Translations under genes and position numbers: made by a program | Shown here: positions 35,686-48,168 of the stretch, one piece after another | Layout of the letters: every line of letters begins with the position of its first letter | Position numbering within the stretch: the stretch's first letter is position 1 | Assembly: GCF_958979055.1 (NCBI RefSeq) | Contig: NC_084888.1 | Span: forward strand, 565,501-629,500 | Source: Alnus glutinosa | Taxonomy: Eukaryota; Streptophyta; Magnoliopsida; Fagales; Betulaceae | Direction: 5' to 3' | Length of the DNA: 64,000 bases | Notes under the pieces: generated by a model | The model's database searches: none | What the model was told of the DNA's origin: nothing | Seen by the model: only the letters and a program-made list of their open reading frames with translations

Positions 35686-37654
35686 ATGGAGAATCAAACC
35701 CAGAGAAAACCCAGAATTCTGTGCCTCCATGGCTTCAGAACAAGCGGTGAAATTCTCAAGAAATTGGCAGGAAGATTGCCCCAAACCGTGCTCGAAAAGC
35801 TGGACCTTTTCTTCCTTGACGCCCCGTTTCCTGCTGAAGGAAAGTCCGACGTGGAAGGCATTTACGACCCTCCCTACTTTGAGTGGTTCCAAGCCAACGA
35901 GGTTCTACATCTTTCCCATCGAATATTGTTTTAGCTTTTTCGCGGTGAAAACAGAGTACGTTTTAGTAACTTTTACAATGGTTATTTTCTTATAGGATTT
36001 TACGGAGTATACCAATTTTGAAGAATGTCTTGCATACATGGAAGATTACATGTTAAAGCATGGTCCTTTTGACGGTGTACTGGGCTTCTCCATGGTGCGA
36101 TTGTCGGAAAAACTTTTTTACTTTTCGATATGATGTAAGAGGGCATTCAAGCTTCACCTGCTCGAGCAGGTATTCGGGCAGTTAGAGTAGGCGGAACTCG
36201 GGCTGCCGGGTACCTACCCGGATAGGTTGAGGCGCGGGTGCTCTTCAATACGGATCTATGTTACTGAAATGATTTTTTTTTTTTCACCATCTCTGATTTG
36301 TTTATTATTTTTGAACTGTAATGGATTTCAGGGAGGAATGATAGCATCTTTATTGCCCGGAATGCAAGAAGAGGTACAAGAAACTTATCTGTTCAATTTC
36401 TTTTAAGGCATTCTTTTGGTAGCATTTTCTTATGTTCTTGTTAATGTTTTCTACCATTACGTTTTATTTCAAGTTTTGTTAAAAGCATACCAAAAGTACT
36501 TTGAGAATTAGTCTTTGTGAGGAGGAGAATTAATAAGGGTAACAAAGAGAAACAATGGTGTGTCAATTGCAGGGTGTGGCTCTTACTAAGGTACCGAAGA
36601 TAAAGTTTGTGATAATAATATCAGGAGCTAAGTTTGGAGGATCCAAGTATGGGGCGCCTAAGCTGGCTGCTAATGCTTTTTCATCTCCCATCAAGTGCCC
36701 ATCTCTCCACTTGATAGGTAATTTGAAAATTGATAATGCCATCTTCATACTTTATTGTACAAACTCTATGTTTTGATCTCATTCTCTGCGAGAGATTATT
36801 GAGAGTATAGGCCAATGGGCCTGGGAATATAAAAAAAATACCCAATTAGGGATATTACCTATTGGCCATAACAATGAAGGATAATCCATGGAAACATGCA
36901 ATAGTTTTTCTATAATGAATTGGCTGGTGGTCATATATGCAAATGGGCCTTTAATACTTTCCCGATTATGTGTGGGTTGAGATAATTCATCCAGGAGACA
37001 TCTCATTTTGTCTTATTTGTCTCTTGTGCTGCAGGGGAGAAAGACTTCAATAAGCAAGAGGGGACTTCTCTACTGGAATCATTCGTGGACCCTGTTGTAA
37101 TTCATCACCCCAAGGGCCACACTATTCCTAAACTTGGTTAGTAGTATACTTAATTTCTGCCACATGCATATCGTCCAGATTTTCATTTTGCCTTTGCATA
37201 ATATGTAAGCTAGGGATGGGGATGCCGTGCAGCAAGTGTAATAAGATAATTATCTATGTAAAAAGTTGTTCGAGCCCCACCTGTTTTGACAGATGTTCAG
37301 CCATGCAGCCTGAACATGCAAAACTCGGGTGGCCTAAACGCCTACCTGAGCAGGTGAGACTCAAATGAGGCCGCCCATTGCAATGAGACAGCCTTATTGC
37401 CTGCTATCTAAATCCTTCAATACCTATTGTGCCAGTGGGTAACTTACTAATAAGATGCTTACCAACCATAAAAAAGAACTTACTAATAAGAAAATATATA
37501 GTGACGTGTGGATATGATTCCAATAATAAAAAATAAAGATAATACTAGATTCTTAAGTTTTATTTTATTTTATTTTTGTGCAGAGGATGAGGCCGAGGAA
37601 ACAATGCTCAAGTTCATTGAGAAGATTCAAATGCTGCCGGGACACGAAGAATAG
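35686..37654 (+). CDS. FSH1/OVCA2-type serine hydrolase (alpha/beta-hydrolase), 6 exons, complete
   Basis: The exons are 35686-35901, 35996-36094, 36332-36373, 36573-36717, 37035-37136 and 37584-37654 (stop TAG). They total 675 nt, 224 aa, with GT-AG junctions in phase. The N-terminus RKPRILCLHGFRTSG is the family's opening strand and oxyanion-loop region. LFFLDAPFPA and DPPYFEWFQ follow. The nucleophile elbow GFSMGG (Ser104) is split by intron 2. GEKDF supplies the likely acid and HPKGHTIP the catalytic His near the C-terminus. Length and order fit the FSH1 family of small esterase-like hydrolases. The true substrate is unknown. All exons are clean. It lies between the two GEM-like copies but outside the duplicated block. 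Confidence 0.92.
36130..36245. repeat. dispersed intronic repeat (copy A, hydrolase intron 2)
   Basis: A C/G-richer block with cacctgctcgagcaggtatt and ctgccgggtacctacccgg, each partly self-complementary. Related wording recurs in intron 5 (about 37265-37370) and inside the MITE-like element (27338-27405). Confidence 0.5.
37265..37370. repeat. dispersed intronic repeat (copy B, hydrolase intron 5)
   Basis: It shares ttcgagccccacctg, actcgggtggcc and cctacctgagcaggtgag with the copy in intron 2, but is diverged. Small palindromes such as cctgagcagg are kept. Confidence 0.45.
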
Positions 37655-38091
37655 ATCTGTTTAGCTGGGAAGGCTGCTTTATTGCCTAGGATTCTCATGA
37701 ACCATAATCGTATTCTTCTTCTTAATATTGTATAATACTATGTGCCGTCAATCGTCAGCAATGGTTAACTCTAATAAATAAAGATATTCATTATCTGTTA
37801 GCTTTACATTTGAGAAAGCCGATGGGTGTTAGATAACAAGCATCAAAATGTTGCTCCCATTACATTTTTGTAAGCCAATGGTCAGTGGACATCAATGTCA
37901 AATTTTGAGCATGGTTGTTGGGTAGATAATGAGATTGACAATTTTTGACACATCCTGTAAATTGGATGTGAATCTAACACGAAATTAATGAATTAAGGTT
38001 GAAGGGTCTAACCCATTTAATTAAATGGGTCGGTTAGGTTTACATATACAGTCTTGTATTCATGCCTCAACATGACTTAAACCCAACACGT
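37655..38091. other. 3' flank of the hydrolase gene plus first unit of a dispersed repeat
   Basis: It holds the likely 3' UTR of the hydrolase gene (an AATAAA-like aataaataaa near 37773) and, from about 37935, a TTTAATTAAA-core repeat unit. No gene is seen. Confidence 0.55.
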
Positions 38092-38290
38092 GACATTTAA
38101 AGTTAATAATTTTTGTTACGACCTGTGAATCGGACACGAAATTAGTGAGTTAGTGTTGAAGGATTTGATCCATTTAATTAAATGGGTCGGGTTATGGTTA
38201 ACCTATGTAATCTTATGTTTGTGTTTCGACACAATCTGAATATGACACACAAACACAAATTACCATATTGCCCAAATGTAATCTTTTATG
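37935..38290. repeat. TTTAATTAAA-core dispersed repeat, two units in tandem
   Basis: Two head-to-tail units each read '...cctgta/ga...cacgaaatta.tga.tta...gaagg.t...catttaattaaatgggtcgg...' followed by a 'tcttg/atgtt...tg.ctc/cgacat/c' block. The second unit is the left end of the GEM-like duplication. One further unit is at 32304-32470. Reverse-complement units are at 47080-47470 and 49436-49600, and a weaker one at 59050-59190. Confidence 0.75.
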
Positions 38291-39682
38291 GCAAGTTTTT
38301 TGTCCACAATCTCTTGAACCTACTGATTTGAAAAGAGCAATCCTCTAAATGCAGAGGATTTCTGTTTCCCCTCTTGATATCTGAGTTTAGCAATTCTAAT
38401 TCGTTACCTTCTTTGTACATAAATAGCATGAAAAAGTTGTGTTCTTATCGCCCTCTTTCGACAATTTCAACCTAGGACGTTGCCCCAATAAACTCCCTTT
38501 TCTTCCTTCTAGCAGCTCCAAATAGACCAAATTCTACTGGTGATAGCTTTGCCTTAGCCAAGGAATTGTCAGTTGCTGCAGTGCTTTGAAGTTCTATCAA
38601 TCTGGCTTTCAACTCCGCTTTTATCTGCTAGAATTTCCAAAGTGTGCTTTACTTCAAGTTGCTTAAATCTTTTGTGCAATTGAGAGAAGGGACTTTCTCC
38701 TAATAATACCCTCCATGTAGGATGTTTCATCAACTAAAAGGATTCAAAGCGAAAAGATTTTCTTCTGTTGCATGTTCTGATTTGATATCTATCGTGTAAG
38801 GAACTATAATATGGTTGGAACCAATTGTATTGAAAAATATTCGTGTCAGTATAAATGGTTAAGCCTTGCACAGAATAATAATTATACTAATTTAGTTTCA
38901 TATAAAATAGTAAGTGTAAAAAAGACTAATTGATAAGACATAATTAGATCTCAATCCACCTGCTTAAACTTTTGAGATCAAATTGTAGAAGGATATAAAA
39001 ATTGGAAGTGACATTTGATCATGGTGGGTTCTACTTTGGAGTATGGTGATAGATTGAGTCAGCATAATATGGAATAGGTTTAAGGACTTAATTTTGTGTG
39101 GTTCACGAGTTTTGGAGCACGAGTTGGACTTTTGATTTGAGTGACCCAGGAAAGGGAATACTTAATGTTTGAGTGATGTCGCCACAAAAGTAAAGAGTGC
39201 TAATAGATTCAAGATAATAAAAACCGTTATAGAGTAGGTTACGGTTAGGATAGGCGATGAAGCAAGTTGATTTTTATGATGTTGGTGGGTCCAATTTCAA
39301 GTATGAGCGCTAGATTGGCCCAGTTTCTATTCCCATCAAACATGATATTTGGGGCCTGTATTGTGTCGTAAACTAGTAATATCAAGATTCCACAATCAAA
39401 CGCGAGCCTAGCCCTTCACAATTCCAACACAAGCGGCTCATGGAATGGGCCCAAGCCCAAGCCCTTCTTCGCGCTAAAAAAAGCCATACATTTCTAACTT
39501 CTAAGGCCATTACCGTCCTCACCGGTAAATACCCGTTTTCTAATCCAAAACTCCACGAATTTTCAAACTTAAAAGAAAAATGACAAAAACAAAAAAGAAG
39601 AAAACACACACAGAGCATTCAAATTGAAAAATTCCAGATTAAGAAAACCCAAAATAACGATACCCCACGCGCCACCGATAAA

Positions 39683-42600
39683 ATGGAACAGCCGAAGCCG
39701 GAGAAGGAGCAAGCCATGCGAGCCCCAGGGCAGGACCCAGACCTGAAACTCGATCCGAAAGAGGCGGGCCATGCGACGAATGGGGACGGGAAGTGGACGA
39801 GTTTGGTGATTGGATCGGAGTCTCAGAGCGAGAGTCAGAGTGAGGGACAGACCCAGGCTCAGACTCAGACCGAGACCGAGCCATCCACGACCCGAACGGC
39901 GTCGCTCGGATCGAGGAAATCGGTGCGCTGGAGCCCCGAACTGGTGACGGAATCGCCCGCCATGTCCTACCCCAGCGGATCCAGCCCCTACGTGTCTTCT
40001 TCCCCTGTTCCCTCCTCTTCCTTCTCCTTCAAGGGTAAAGTATTCTCTGTTTCTATACGTATTTGTTTACGTACATCATTCGGTATTGATGGAATTTCTG
40101 TATATTTTTTTTGCGGCAGATACGGTGGATACTGTACGGAACGTGCTTGGGAGGTGGGGAAAGAAGGTCGGGGAAACCACTAGGAAGGCTGAAGATCTCG
40201 CTGGAAACACTTGGCAGCACTGTAAGTTTTTTAGGTTTTATCAGATTCGATGTTACGAAGACGTTGCTCTTTGATTTTCTGCTGAATTAGCTGCATAGTT
40301 AAGTTATTTGATTAGTTTCTCCATGCATGTAGTTAACTTTAGTGCTTTTGATTCTATTCTTGGATGGGGGGATTGGACTTTCTTGTTATAGTTCATTCGT
40401 TGTGGATAAATGATTGGTTCGCGTTTGATGGTTTTGGGGGATTATTATCAAAGATTGTGATGTGGTTTTGAGGGCTGGCGATTGTTTGATCTCTTTAGTT
40501 GGTCGATGTTATTTCTGTGTAAGAGGCAGATGCAAGAAAATAATGAAAATGTTAATGATCAGAGTTCTGGGGAAGATCCTTCACACAAGACCACATGAAT
40601 GAATAGTAAAATTAGCTTTTCAAATGTTCATTACCTAAACGCTAGTAGAGCTTATGAACTTGTATTTTAATTGTTGATTACTGGCTGCTCCAATATACTA
40701 TATTTTTCCAAGATTGTTGAAATTATCGACCCAAACTATAAAGCTCCTCTAATAAGATGCCTTGTAATTTCTTAGCTAGCAAAAGTTTTATTTGTTCAAA
40801 ATTCTAAGCAATATATATTATAAGTTTCAAAATAAGCAGGAAGTTTGATTTGATGCTATCAAAATTAGTAACAATGCCGTGAGGGTTAGCTCAAATGGTC
40901 GCTCGTTTGGTGTAATATTACAAGGTCGGCTGTTCGAGTTTCTTTAATTACCTGATACACAGTTCTTGTGGGTGGAGTCGTGTATCCAGGATTTATCCTA
41001 CAGGGATGGGCCCCAAAGGGGCCCTGCCTTGAAGGGTTTATAAAAAAGAAAGTAATAACAATAAGTTAAGATATGATAATAAGCTATTTAGGATTTATTG
41101 TCTCTTTCATGTAGATGCTGTTTTGCTATGTGGTCATATAGATCTTAAAGTGAGTTACTGAGGTGGTTGTCACACAGTTTTGTAATTAAAAAGTGGAGAT
41201 CCTTGTCTTTTATTAGACTTTAGGACATCATGCCTCTTCTTATAATCTTGGTCCATGCACTTTTCTTCAACCAGAACAATTTGTCGTGTAAGTGTAGTTG
41301 TTACTAGTCCTGTTTGGACATGACCAAACCATCTGTACTCACTTTTTTCTACCAAACCATGATATCTTCTTTTTTATAAAGGACTGAATGCTGAGTTATT
41401 TGCATAATTTTGGTACTGAAAAAATGAGATGTTCTGTGTCTTTCTATTTCTTTCTTTGTTTCTATATAGCTTGATTATACTTTTTTTCTTTTACTTTTCT
41501 CAAATTTTCAAAACCATTTTGCAGTTGTCATACATGAAATTACTACTGACCGTTCTTTTATTTGTTTTTCTTATTAGTACTAAAGTGACCTCCGTTTGTA
41601 TTAAATTAGTGAAAACCGGCCCTAGTTTTGCTGATGCTGCAATGGGAAGAATTGCACAGGGAACAAAGGTCCTAGCAGAAGGTGGTTATGAGAAAATTTT
41701 CCGGCAAACTTTTGAGACTGTTCCTGAAGAGAAACTTCAGGATTCATACGCATGTTACTTATCCACGTCAGCTGGTCCAGTCATGGGAGTTTTATATGTA
41801 TCCACAGCAAAGCTTGCGTTTTGTAGCGATAATCCTCTTTCATATACAGTCAATGACCAAACTGAATGGAGCTATTATAAGGTACATTTGTATGATACTT
41901 AAAAAAAAGGTACATTTGTATGAATCGTACATGCCTGCATAGGGTAAGAGAGGGGTCGGGTTGTATAGTTTTCTTTCCTTTTTATTTTTCACTTTTACCT
42001 ATGAAGTTTCATCTTGATTAAGAGCATATTATTTGTCAATGCATTTGAATCTGGTTGGACTCTCTTTTTGGTCAAAGCTAAAACTAATCATTTTGGTGAC
42101 TTAATTATCTATTTGATTGTATAAGTAGCCAGGATTGTACTAGGAAATTTCAATTTTGTGAATTATCAGAACGGGGGAGGGGGGAGGAATTAAATAGACT
42201 ATTTACTTGGATGGGGTTTATATACAATATGCTAAACATTGGATGTGCCAGGGAATCTTGGGCCCAAGTTTAAATAGTGTGTGTTATTCAATATGAATAT
42301 ACAAACAAAGGGGGCTTTGGGTGGGAAGGGGTCCATTGCCCCCCACTTGCTACCTCCAAGTCCTCTGAAAGTTAGCTTGTAATTGAGCTTTTGAATCAGC
42401 GTTCATTATTAGACACTTGTAAAGGAGCTTTTTGCTGACTGCCAACATTGTTAGGGTTGGAGATTTGACAATGGCAGGGTCAATTCCATAAGTAGAAGTA
42501 TTGATTCTGATGAGTTATAATACTAGTGAAAGAAGTTTGGCATCTTCTAAATGATTTGAATCCTCATGAGCTATTATGGCAGATGTACGACAATTATTCA

Positions 42601-43734
42601 CATCCTACCTTGTTTTCTGTTTATATTTTTAATTAGACATGGTGTTAATGTTATGATAGTATCTCTGGGGTGTTTGCTTTGGGGAATAGATGTTGCTTTG
42701 AAGCAAGGCTCATGGGGTACTTTCTTTAGCGCGCCATTCAAGAGGTCTTTATTTTGTGAATTGAAATTGCTGTCACTCTCCTCGGACGAAAACTGCTTCC
42801 ATTGTGACTAGTGCATATGGCAAATAAAAAAATATTAGTTGATGTAAAGGTTTCTTCATCAACTTATTTGGAAGATTTTGCTCTTGATATTTCTAATGTT
42901 ATAGGAATTATGTGTTGATAATGTTATGAGAAATTTAAGTTCTATAAATTTCATTTTAATTCTCTATATGATTGACTTGTTGATTGCTCCACTCAAGGTA
43001 GATTCTGGCTTCATTCCTGGTGAAAACTTAGGGTTTGGTTATGATCAAGACGTTTGCTAACTGTAGTGATAATATTTTAATCTCTGAAATCATGTGACTC
43101 TTGGTCATAGACGGTCTTTTACACAGGTATTTCATGACTTGTTTGCTGATTTATTGCGATCATGCCCTGTGTTTGTGTTGTCAGCTAATGTTTTCTGAGG
43201 TTTAACACTTTTTAAGAAATAATGTGGGTGATTTTCCCCCTGTTCGGGGCCAATTACTTATAAAATAATAATAATAATAATGTGGGGAATGGGGATTGCT
43301 TCTTTTAGCGGGTAAAGGTGATTGAATCAATGAACTATTTTCGCTTGTAATATTAATTTTCATCAAACCCTTTTTTTATTTTTATTTATTTTTTTAAATT
43401 TCATAAACTAGTGTATAGTTGGAATCATTCTTTTCTTGTTTGTTAGACATCAAGCTGGAATTTGTCTCCGTTAAACTTATTTGATTTTGAGTTTTCTGCA
43501 GTAATTTCTGACAGTTTCTGCCTATTTCCTCTGTGATGTTAATAGGTAGTTATCCCATTACACCAGCTTAAAGATGTTAATCCTTCATCAAGCAGAGCCA
43601 ACCCTACTGAAAAGTACATTCAGGTTATCTCTGTTGATAACCATGAATTTTGGTTTCTGGGCTTCTTAAACTACAACGCTGCTGCGAAATTCCTACAGGA
43701 AGCTTTGCAAGCCAGCAACTTACAATCTGCATGA
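39683..43734 (+). CDS. GEM-like protein (GRAM domain), 4 exons, complete
   Basis: The exons are 39683-40034, 40120-40221, 41610-41881 and 43546-43734 (stop TGA). They total 915 nt, 304 aa, all in phase. Residues 1-85 are charged and Gln/Ser/Thr/Glu-rich (low complexity). [21 protein letters not shown] follows, then a Ser-rich linker. [20 protein letters not shown] and [17 protein letters not shown] are the conserved pre-GRAM region. The GRAM domain runs about 182-297 ([55 protein letters not shown]). Family members (GEM, FIP1, GER5) are membrane-associated or nuclear regulators in ABA response and cell patterning; which one this is cannot be settled here. Introns 2 and 3 are long, and intron 2 holds a SINE-like sequence. 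Confidence 0.92.
40868..41060 (+). mobile_element. SINE-like element in GEM-like intron 2
   Basis: It contains an RNA polymerase III A box (tagctcaaatgg, about 40888-40899) and a diverged B box (tgttcgagttt, about 40932) at tRNA-like spacing. A ~100-bp body and an A-rich end (ataaaaaagaaag) follow. The flanks 'agtaacaa' and 'agtaataacaa' could be an imperfect target duplication. This matches tRNA-derived plant SINEs (Au-like). It is not a tRNA gene: the cloverleaf arms do not pair. Confidence 0.5.
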
Positions 43735-46700
43735 TACCTGCTTTTGTGGCTCATAGTTTCACTTTATTGTACACTGTGCTTCATGTAACTCAGAAGTTAA
43801 TAGATTAGATAATTTTATTACTTGCTGTTTTTGGGACCATAGATTGCCACATTTATTTGAGAATTCTTGAAATTCCTTTGTTAATGAAACAAAGTAACTG
43901 TAGAGTTTATGTTTTGGTATGTTTTGGGAGGACAACTACAAAGGTATATTTTTTCTTCTTCCTCCGTCCGGTACTTGAGATTGCCACATCAGCATTGTAA
44001 AATAGTTGTGAAATAGTGATTTCTAGCTGGATTCTTTCTTTTGGCCAAATAGTTGCTCCTGTATTGCACATATGGAAGCCGTTTGTTGATTTTTTTTCTT
44101 TCTTTCTTTTCTTTTGGCAAAAATCCACCGAGGAGCCCCAGTACTCTTCCACTGTTCTACACATGCAAAAATGGGTATGGATGGACGAAGGGAGAGGATA
44201 GGAGGATGGGATGTTATACTTTCCCTTGTTGGATTTTCTGTTTTTCTGGAGGGCGTCCTTCCAAAGCGCATTTTTTGCAATGAACTGAAATTGAGGAAAT
44301 TTGAAGGAAGAGAACATCAACTTAATGGATACTTTGTACTTCTCTTTTTAGCCTTAATTATTAAAATTAAATTTTGTACTTTTTCATAACAGGACGCTAG
44401 GGACACTTGTCTCGATCTTCACAGTCCATTTCAACTGGAGCTGAATTCAACCCGGATCCAAATTTATAACAATTTCTTACCAAATTTGATCACTTATCTC
44501 TTTCTATAATCAATTTATATACTCTTATCTATTCCTAATCTCTTCTTTGCAGGTTGTTTGCTATCTATCGATATGCAAAAAGAGAGCTAGTCCCCACTGC
44601 GTAAAGGCCTTATCTTAAAAAATCTGTTGCCAAATTAACTGTCCAAAAGTTCCTGCTTGACATTACAGAGATTATTTTGCAATTGGTGTTCTTCGTTCCC
44701 AATTTGAAAATGATGGCCAATTCTTTCAAATTGAGATGAAGATCAATTTACTCTATTAAACTTACAACTATCAATAAAATATGTGATACTTACATTTTAA
44801 ATAGAGTATGCGATTCTCACATATTTTAGAGACATATGTCAGTTTAATAGATTGGATTAAACAAACTTCTTTCAACTCAATTCGAAGGAATACTTTATTC
44901 TATTCGGAAAATGGATTAGATTTTTAATCTTTTAATGGCCACCTCTCATGATTCCAAATTTAAAAGGGATGTTGAAAATGTGTCTAGGCCGGTGCAAATT
45001 GCAGCTTTTATATCCTTAAAGCTTTCAAAGTTGGGGTTAATATTTGGGTCATGGCCTATAGAAGAGGTATTGGCCTGAGACTAAGGCTAGGCCCAGACAG
45101 CTTGGTATTACTTTTTTCCATCAACATAATTGAAGCGGGCCACACAATTTTTTCCTTTCGGCATGTGATTAAGATTTAGACTAATCCTAGTTAGATTGCA
45201 TTAATCATTAACCTATAATGTCAAAATCAAGGTATCTCTAAACTGTTTCTAATGCATGCTTAATTGACCCACCCCCATCTTCTATGTGCACGCGCAAATG
45301 TCATATCTTTAGATTACACTTTATTTTAAGTTCATCTTAAAGTGATATTAAAGTAGAGCAATTAATTATTTTAGAAAATCAGAAAATTTCAACAAGCCCA
45401 GCATCAAATGATATAGTCATGTGCCCTATAAACTACAGTTGATCGGTAGGTGAATTAATCAGGTCTATGTCTTGGCATGTTGGGTTCCTAAGATTAGCCC
45501 CAAAGCCCACCATTCTGGACGGGGAGGCTAGGGTAGGGTGGAAATACCGTGTTAAGAGACTAGCTAACTATTGATCTAAATGTTTTAGGGTTGTTGGGTA
45601 TTGATTTGATTAAACCTTTAACTTTTAGGTTCATATCATTTCATTATGCTTTTGAATATGACGTCTACTACCGTTTAATTACTCTATATAACGACATTTA
45701 ACCCGATCTTAGCAATTCATCTTTTGACGGCTCTATTACCCAATACATAATATCAAGAAATTTTAATTAGACTTATAAGTCACTTTCTCCATGATTCAAC
45801 GTGTGACGTGATGTTTACTCTAATGCTAATTATTAACGGCCTAATAATTAATCCAAAAAATTTGAAACAATTAGATACTGATTTAGTTAAACTTTTTACC
45901 GATTGTAATAGATCGTTTTCGCTAAAAAGGTTGAACAAGGAACATGAAATTAAGGCCAGTGTGAGGTTCTTTTGAAGGGTGTTACGTACTTTGGAGCTAG
46001 TTCATAGTCATACTAATTAAAGAATGTATCACGTAAAGTTTTTAATTTGCCAATCGGATATTCAAATATTCATTATAGTCGTCTCAGATTTCACATATAT
46101 GGCTAAGTGAAGACCTCGATATTTGTATCTAATATACATTTGGCCAATAGTCGTATATATTTTTAAACTCAACCTTTTGTTAATTAGCACAATTTTCAAC
46201 CCCCAAATTCTCAATCATCTTTTATATAAAACCGTCTTGCAGAAAGAGTGTGTCCAATAATTTATATACACATGGTTAGAATATAGGAGATTTCTTCCGT
46301 GACTTGACTACAAAACTGCAACCTATTTGATCTAATATTGGACGTGGTGGCTGACTCTGATATCAAATAATAAAAACTTCAAATAGAACTCATCATGAAA
46401 AACCGAATTGCAAAAGAAAAGTACCCAAAAACTTATAAATATGGTTAAAATTACACTTAAATAATATAGAACACTTAATTAACATCATAACACCGTCCGG
46501 CTGATTCCCCCTGGCCCCTGCCTCCCAAGAAAAAGGAAGGGGCAAAAAAGAAAAACCACCCCAAGAAGTTTCCTAGTGATGTCCAGAACAATGTTGGGCA
46601 CATTTTTGTGTTGGAAACCCAATTATTTACACTGTAACCTTCCAAGGCAACAATTCTAAAGCCGAAGCCTATGGCTTTGACAAGCAATATTTTTTTTAAA

Positions 46701-47079
46701 GTATGCCATTCTACTGTTCCATTAAATCATTGCTTTCCATCAAAACTCTTGTCGTTGTGTTTTATAATCTAATATGACATAAGTATCTAGTTTACTTCTT
46801 CATGACTCTAACAATCCACAGCCTTGTCGGTGGCCTAATGGACCTAGTTCCACACATAGGTTATCATGTTTCTCGTATTAGCTTTAACGTCGCCTTTCTT
46901 TCTATTCTAAAATATACTCATTTCTGGTCCCATGCCAATTTTTTCTTACCAAATCACTTTCTCACTGCTGCCCACTACTCAACTAGAACCTCAACTCTCA
47001 ATTTTCCAATATATTGATGGAATTACTATTTCATAAACAATGTTTCATTGCACCGACTTATTTAGGACAATCCTCATAT
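43735..47079. other. intergenic downstream of the GEM-like gene; no gene recognised
   Basis: It starts with the GEM-like 3' UTR. The open frames at 43907-44389 overlap on both strands and have no domain. The rest is AT-rich unique-looking DNA. I see no element with a target duplication. Confidence 0.5.
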
Positions 47080-47470
47080 TAATTTTCAAGTGTCGAGGTC
47101 GGGTCAAAATTTAATATTCCTAAATATCGCGTGCTGGGTTCGAATTGTGTCGAGTCGAGACGTGAATATAAAACTATATAAGTGATCTATAACCTAACCG
47201 GCCTATTTAATTAAACGAGCCAGGCCTTTCGACCCTAACTCGTTAATTTTGTGTTAGATTGTGAGTCGTATAAAAAATTGACAGCCCTAAATGTCACGTG
47301 TCAGATTTGAGTCGTGTTAAGGCATAGATATAAAACTGTATAGGTCACCCATAACTTAACCCCTTTAATTAAACATGTCAAACCCTTCAACCTTAACCCG
47401 CAAATTTCGTGTTGGGTTCATGTCAAGTTCAAGTTTGTAGGTCATATAAAAAATTGTCAACCCTAATTTC
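47080..47470. repeat. TTTAATTAAA-core dispersed repeat, two units (reverse orientation)
   Basis: Two tandem units with tgtcgagtcgagacgtg / tatttaattaaacgagcc / ctcgttaattttgtgtta order, i.e. the reverse complement of 37935-38290. Each ends with 'aaaaattgacagcccta' or 'aaaaattgtcaacccta'. The shared dimeric layout at two places argues for a defined element rather than chance AT-rich similarity. Confidence 0.7.
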
Positions 47471-48163
47471 AGTACCACTTCCTTTTATCAATTTGACGTT
47501 TATTCTAAAAATTTGTTGTTCTCTTCGATGCTCTCCACACATGACAAAAATAAGATACAAAGTGGTTTATAGTTAATTCTTACAAACCACTCTAATAAAG
47601 TGACATGTGTTATGAAAGTATGTGAGAATCACATGATTTCCTATTAATACTATTAAAAAAAATGTGATTATCACATGCTAAATGACACTTTGCAATTTAT
47701 TATACTGGTTTATAGAAATTAGCTACAAATCGGTTTGTAGCTAATTTCTGTCCCTCTTCACAACTTGGCTTTGGTTTACCCCCTTTATAATGAAAATAAT
47801 TAATCATAACTCATTTGGAAATAAATAATCAAAGATCCACTCAATCAAAAAGCAGTCCAAGTTCTTGAGCTATTTGCTCATTAGACAGCTATTGCATAGC
47901 TATGAGCTCATTACGTGGCAAATAATAAGAATAAATACCTACTAGCTAGTGACCACCTCAAAAGAATTTTGTGTAAGTGAAAAAGAAAAGAAAAAAAAAA
48001 AAAAAAATCTCTGAAAAGGTATGACATCAAAAAGCTCTCTATTTAGTCTCTATGAAAAAATTATTTAACTTAACTATTGAATGCTGGACCTTTGGCTGGC
48101 ATCATTATGCAGTCTTCTTCTTATTTTACAATGCCCTTCACCTAGTTTGACTGTGCTAAAATC
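47471..48163. other. intergenic, no gene
   Basis: AT-rich sequence with short inverted words around 'tttatagttaattcttacaaacc' and 'tttatagaaattagctacaaa' (47565-47745) that may be a decayed MITE. An A-run lies near 47990-48007. Confidence 0.4.
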
Positions 48164-48168
48164 TGCAT

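Noticed and set aside
40880-40945. tRNA gene candidate
   Set aside because: Only the A and B box words are present; the arms do not fold into a cloverleaf, so SINE is the better reading.
43907-44389. Overlapping open frames on both strands downstream of the GEM-like gene
   Set aside because: They have no domain, no codon signal and no splice pattern; they arise from a stop-poor stretch.
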